This document shows positions 32,535-33,359 of a stretch of 33,359 nucleotides of DNA, piece after piece (within the stretch, counting starts at the first letter, position 1; each line of letters opens with the position of its first letter). The notes under the pieces were generated by a model. The model had not been told where the DNA came from, ran no database searches, and saw only the letters and a program-made list of their open reading frames with translations. Source of the stretch: CAYWNA01 sp964459305 (GTDB taxonomy: Bacteria > Planctomycetota > Planctomycetia > Pirellulales > Pirellulaceae); the NCBI GenBank assembly GCA_964459305.1, contig CAYWNA010000140.1, positions 1-33,359 of the forward strand. Direction: 5' to 3'. A program made the position numbers and the translations under genes.

Positions 32535-33359
32535 TTATTCCCACGCTTCCAACGAGGCCCGCAGGATTTCGTGGTCGTTTCTGATGATGATGTGGCGGTT
32601 GGCGTAGGCAGGTGGGACCCAATTGACCATGGCCTCGCCGAAACGACGCGGTCCGTAGCCGCAGTTGGTGTCCGGTTTGATGAGTTTGGTGCGATCGATC
32701 TCTACCGGCCCCTCTGGAGTGAACTGCATAATGATCAGTTCCCCAACTCCGCTGTTGACGAAATACCGGTCTCCGTTTTTGACCCAAAACATGGAGCCCC
32801 ATCGTCCCTGGCGGGTAAAGTTCCGGTTCTCCCAGAGGCGTTCGCTCGTTTTCAAACTCAAACCCCGTAACTCACCGTAGCTGCACGTCCCGTAGAAGTA
32901 ATCTCCCTGGATGATGGGCGTGCTGATGACCGCATGCAATCCATCGGTTTGGTGAGGCCGTTCGCCCGTGCCGCCTACTTTCCAGACCAAATCCGCAGTT
33001 GGTTTTCGGTCGTCCAGTTTGAGCAACATGGACCCGTTGTAGAAGCTGGAGATCAGCAGATAGGGCCCACTCTTCACGGGCCGGGCAATCGTCATGTTGG
33101 CACGGACGCGGAACGGCTGGCTCCAATACACCTCGCCGGTCACCGGGTTGAGCGAATGAACTGCTCTCTGATCCCAGACGATCAATTGCCGGACACCACC
33201 GGCTTCGAAGACGCCCGGTGAAGAATAGGGCATTTCGTAAGACGTCGGTAGCGCACCCCAGACTTTCTGCCCCGTCCGTTTGTCAAAGGCTTTGACCTGC
33301 CCCCCTTCTCCTCCGGTCACATAGATGACGCGGTCGTCGTCCACCAGCGGCGAAGGATA
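32535..33359 (-). CDS. PQQ-type beta-propeller protein, C-terminal part (partial)
   Basis: The frame is open to the right edge (reading YPSPLVDDDRVIYVTGGEGG at the edge), so the N-terminus and any signal peptide are outside. The visible approximately 275 residues contain repeating blade motifs such as GGQVKAFDKRTGQKVWGA, HSLNPVTGEVYW and LSLKTSERLWENR, with the alternating aromatic and Gly pattern of PQQ/quinoprotein-like or BamB-like propellers. Planctomycetes have many exported proteins of this type. An enzymatic role or a ligand-binding scaffold cannot be distinguished. The stop is at 32535-32537. An apparent GTG start at 33344 is internal. Confidence 0.85.
   Translation of the reverse strand, partial: YPSPLVDDDRVIYVTGGEGGQVKAFDKRTGQKVWGALPTSYEMPYSSPGVFEAGGVRQLIVWDQRAVHSLNPVTGEVYWSQPFRVRANMTIARPVKSGPYLLISSFYNGSMLLKLDDRKPTADLVWKVGGTGERPHQTDGLHAVISTPIIQGDYFYGTCSYGELRGLSLKTSERLWENRNFTRQGRWGSMFWVKNGDRYFVNSGVGELIIMQFTPEGPVEIDRTKLIKPDTNCGYGPRRFGEAMVNWVPPAYANRHIIIRNDHEILRASLEAWE

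Noticed and set aside
32362..32607. An 81-residue plus-strand frame after the 89-residue gene
   Set aside because: It overlaps the end of the beta-propeller gene by about 70 bases, has no ribosome site and no recognisable features.

Overview
The window looks like a chromosomal segment from a planctomycete, most likely of the Pirellulales type. The evidence is a DUF1559 protein with a pilin-like N-terminus followed by a tiny lipoprotein, a remnant of a second DUF1559 gene, Tat-exported Gfo/Idh/MocA and sugar-isomerase-like proteins, a DUF6807 (PmoA-like) protein, a cytoplasmic Ser/Thr kinase with a short helical N-terminal module, moderately high GC, short or single-gene transcription units, and intergenic inverted repeats. 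No rRNA, tRNA, CRISPR array, insertion sequence or prophage was recognised.

Left part (1-4733): the C-terminal end of a pyruvate:ferredoxin oxidoreductase, a diaminopimelate decarboxylase (lysA), a convergent EboD-type sugar-phosphate cyclase whose 3' end overlaps lysA by 14 bases, and a divergent Tat-exported xylose-isomerase-like protein.

Central catabolic-looking locus (4744-15315): a minus-strand unit reads Gfo/Idh/MocA oxidoreductase, then the DUF6807 protein, then a secreted protein fusing an M14 zinc carboxypeptidase to an alpha/alpha-toroid-like region. Divergent from it are an MFS transporter and a secreted heparinase II/III-type protein that carries a Cys4 zinc-ribbon-like insertion. 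I infer a glycan or glycoconjugate degradation locus without SusC/SusD in the window. The peptidase-toroid fusion is its most unusual element.

Right-central part (15316-24343): a small lipoprotein and its DUF1559 partner, a tandem GNAT acetyltransferase, a ParA-type ATPase abutting a convergent Ser/Thr kinase, an ABC ATPase without a permease, a large acidic membrane-anchored protein with a 21-bp in-frame tandem repeat, and a sigma54-dependent response regulator without a partner kinase.

Right part (24410-33359): a MoaD/ThiS-like protein overlapping a large FAD/FeS/CCG oxidoreductase, a DUF1559 remnant, a LOG-family protein abutting priA tail to tail, nadD overlapping an unknown 89-residue gene, and a PQQ-type beta-propeller protein cut by the right edge. 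All functional calls come from reading translated sequence and known family motifs; no database search was run.
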